A stretch of 64,000 nt of DNA from JAGWAJ01 sp026707615 (GTDB lineage: Bacteria; Acidobacteriota; Vicinamibacteria; Vicinamibacterales; UBA8438), in the NCBI GenBank assembly GCA_965207595.1, contig CBDBMW010000012.1:2434997-2498996 (forward strand). Direction: 5' to 3'. The notes under the pieces were generated by a model that saw only the letters and a program-made list of their open reading frames with translations, ran no database searches and had not been told where the DNA came from. This document shows, piece after piece, positions 59,429 through 64,000 of this stretch. How positions within the stretch are numbered: position 1 is the stretch's first letter; each line of letters opens with the position of its first letter. The position numbers and the translations under genes are program-made.

Positions 59429-59959
59429 ATGGCGATAAGCAGGGCGGAGAAGGAGGCGCGCGTCGACGACCTCCGATCGGCCTTCGAGGGCGCGGCGAGC
59501 GTGATCCTCGTCGATTTCAAGGGCCTCGACGTGCCCCAGGTCACCGAGTTGCGCCGCAGCGTCCGCGCCGCGCAGGGCGGCTACCGCGTCGTGAAGAACT
59601 CACTGGCTCGGCGCGCGGTGGATGGCACCCCGTTCCACGTCCTCGCGGACCACTTCCAGGGGACGACGGCCGCGGCCTACGGCACGGACGACCCGGCCGG
59701 GCTCGCCAAGGCCCTCATCGAGTTCGCGAAGTCGGCTCCTGACCTGGCGATCAAGGCGGCGGTCGTGGAAGGCCGGGCCCTGGACGCGAAGGCGGTGGCC
59801 GACCTGGCGACCCTGCCCGGCAAGCCCGAGCTGCAGGCGACGCTCCTCCGCGTCCTGCAGGCGCCGATGACGCAGGTCGTACGTGTTCTGAGCGCCGTGC
59901 CCCGGGACCTGATGAGCGTCCTGAGCCAAGTGGAACAGAAGAAGTCGAAGGAGAGCTGA
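59429..59959 (+). CDS. rplJ: Ribosomal protein uL10
   Basis: A 176-residue stalk base protein. VDDLRSAFEGAASVILVDFK, GLDVPQVTELRRSVRAAQGG and YRVVKNSLARRAV mark the rRNA-binding domain. The C-terminal helix that binds L7/L12 dimers is present. Only 11 bases separate it from rplA, so the long L10 leader with its autoregulatory site, known from other bacteria, has no room here. Confidence 0.97.
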   Translation: MAISRAEKEARVDDLRSAFEGAASVILVDFKGLDVPQVTELRRSVRAAQGGYRVVKNSLARRAVDGTPFHVLADHFQGTTAAAYGTDDPAGLAKALIEFAKSAPDLAIKAAVVEGRALDAKAVADLATLPGKPELQATLLRVLQAPMTQVVRVLSAVPRDLMSVLSQVEQKKSKES

Positions 59960-59961
59960 AC

Positions 59962-60345
59962 ATGGCTGACGTGACCCAGGATCAGGTGGTTGACTACATC
60001 AAGGGAATGACGGTCGTCGAGTTGTCGGAGCTCGTCAAGCGGCTCGAGGACGAGCTGGGCGTCTCGGCGGCGGCGATGCCGGTGGCGGTGGCCGGCGTGG
60101 CCGCCGGCGCCCCGGCGGAGGCGGCGGAAGAGCAGACCGAGTTCACGGTGCATCTCGTCGAGATCGGTCCGAAGAAGATCAACGTCATCAAGGTCGTGCG
60201 CGAGGTGACCAGCCTCGGCCTGAAGGAAGCCAAGGATCTCGTCGAGAGCGCGCCGGCCGCCATCAAGGAAGAGATTCCGAAGGACGAAGCCGAGGCGGTC
60301 GCGAAGAAGTTCGAAGAGGTCGGGGCCAAGGTCGAGATCAAGTGA
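59962..60345 (+). CDS. rplL: Ribosomal protein bL12 (L7/L12)
   Basis: A 127-residue stalk protein. The N-terminal dimerisation region is VVDYIKGMTVVELSELVKRL. An Ala/Gly hinge (VAVAGVAAGAPAEAAEE) follows. The factor-binding domain shows GPKKINVIKVVREVTSLGLK, EAKDLVESAPAAIKE and VAKKFEEVGAKVEIK. It begins two bases after the rplJ stop. Confidence 0.98.
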   Translation: MADVTQDQVVDYIKGMTVVELSELVKRLEDELGVSAAAMPVAVAGVAAGAPAEAAEEQTEFTVHLVEIGPKKINVIKVVREVTSLGLKEAKDLVESAPAAIKEEIPKDEAEAVAKKFEEVGAKVEIK

Positions 60346-60443
60346 GGTCCGGCGGGCCCTGCCCGCCGCCCTGCGCCCCCGCGGTCGGACGGCCCGCTGC
60401 GGCCGGCCGCGGAAACGGGCGATCCCCGAGAGGACGCCCCGGC

Positions 60444-60473
60444 CTCCCGTCGCGGCCGCGGCCGCGACGGGAG
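60444..60473 (+). other. Perfect 13-bp hairpin between rplL and rpoB
   Basis: CTCCCGTCGCGGC (60444-60456), loop cgcg, GCCGCGACGGGAG (60461-60473). There is no T-run. The 209-base rplL-rpoB gap has no gene. In E. coli the same gap holds an attenuator and an RNase III site that lower rpoB expression relative to the ribosomal genes. This hairpin is placed to do the same. Confidence 0.6.
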
Positions 60474-60554
60474 CGCGAGACGCCGCCGCCCGGCGTCGCT
60501 CGTCGTGCTTCAGGCGCCTGAGCTGACCGATCTAGACACAGAGGATTCCAGACC

Positions 60555-64000
<3,446 letters not shown>

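Overview
The window is 64 kb of gap-free, very GC-rich (about 70 %) chromosomal DNA from a Gram-negative, LPS-making bacterium. It carries core-genome blocks: glycolysis, LPS core, Na+-NQR, translation, and the secE-nusG-rplKAJL-rpoB cluster. I infer an Acidobacteriota member, possibly Vicinamibacteria-like. The reasons are the overall gene style, the HicB and PSP1 types, and an RNA polymerase beta subunit with a four-cysteine insertion near residues 84-115 that I recall from acidobacterial RpoB. This placement is from memory and inference, not a search.

Layout. 0-5 kb: the 5' end of a nitrate/nitrite (NNP) transporter, an alginate-export-type porin, a toxin-antitoxin patch (hicB with a truncated hicA, an orphan RHH antitoxin, an intact Phd/ParE pair) and two small exported proteins. 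5-8.6 kb, minus strand: gap-pgk-tpiA-secG-tRNA-Leu. 8.8-15.3 kb: overlapping LPS genes waaA-lpxK-lpxL-rfaE1-rfaE2-heptosyltransferase-ICMT-like. gmhB lies further on at 19.4 kb, after a solitary RND permease and tRNA-Val/tRNA-Asp. 20-24.5 kb: holB-PSP1-pdxA-smpB-rfbD. 24.6-28.2 kb: lhgO, gmd, thiG, thiS. 28.3-36.4 kb: nqrABCDEF with its maturation genes apbE and nqrM. 36.5-40.1 kb: a cold-shock gene with a leader hairpin, purH, an O-antigen-ligase-type protein and a Trm112-like protein. 40.2-54.9 kb: TPR protein, LolB-like lipoprotein, ispE, tRNA-Gln, prs, rplY, pth, rpsF, rpsR, rplI, dnaB, alr, radA, plsC, ispDF, rlmB. 54.9-64 kb: tRNA-Thr/Tyr/Gly/Thr, tuf, rpmG, tRNA-Trp, secE, nusG, rplK, rplA, rplJ, rplL and the first 3.4 kb of rpoB.

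How the genes fit together. The LPS genes cover Kdo transfer, lipid A phosphorylation and acylation, ADP-heptose synthesis (kinase and nucleotidyltransferase as separate genes, plus the GmhB phosphatase) and heptose transfer. The NQR block looks self-sufficient: six subunits, the ApbE flavin transferase and the NqrM maturation factor. The 40-47 kb order matches the TPR-lolB-ispE-tRNA-Gln-prs-rplY-pth order of gammaproteobacteria, and the tRNA-tuf-secE order matches E. coli thrU-tyrU-glyT-thrT-tufB.

The most unusual content is between the genes. A family of small structured repeats occurs at many sites. Its hairpins are built on AGGAGTC...GACTCCT and on CGCGCCC-gcaa-GGGCGCG, the second with a compensatory base change in one copy. 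Some copies carry an additional conserved block of about 48 bp. Between nqrF and apbE three 84-bp units stand in tandem, each with a Shine-Dalgarno-like AGGAG and a GTG. A partial fourth unit supplies the apbE start itself. No CRISPR array, rRNA, IS element or prophage is visible.
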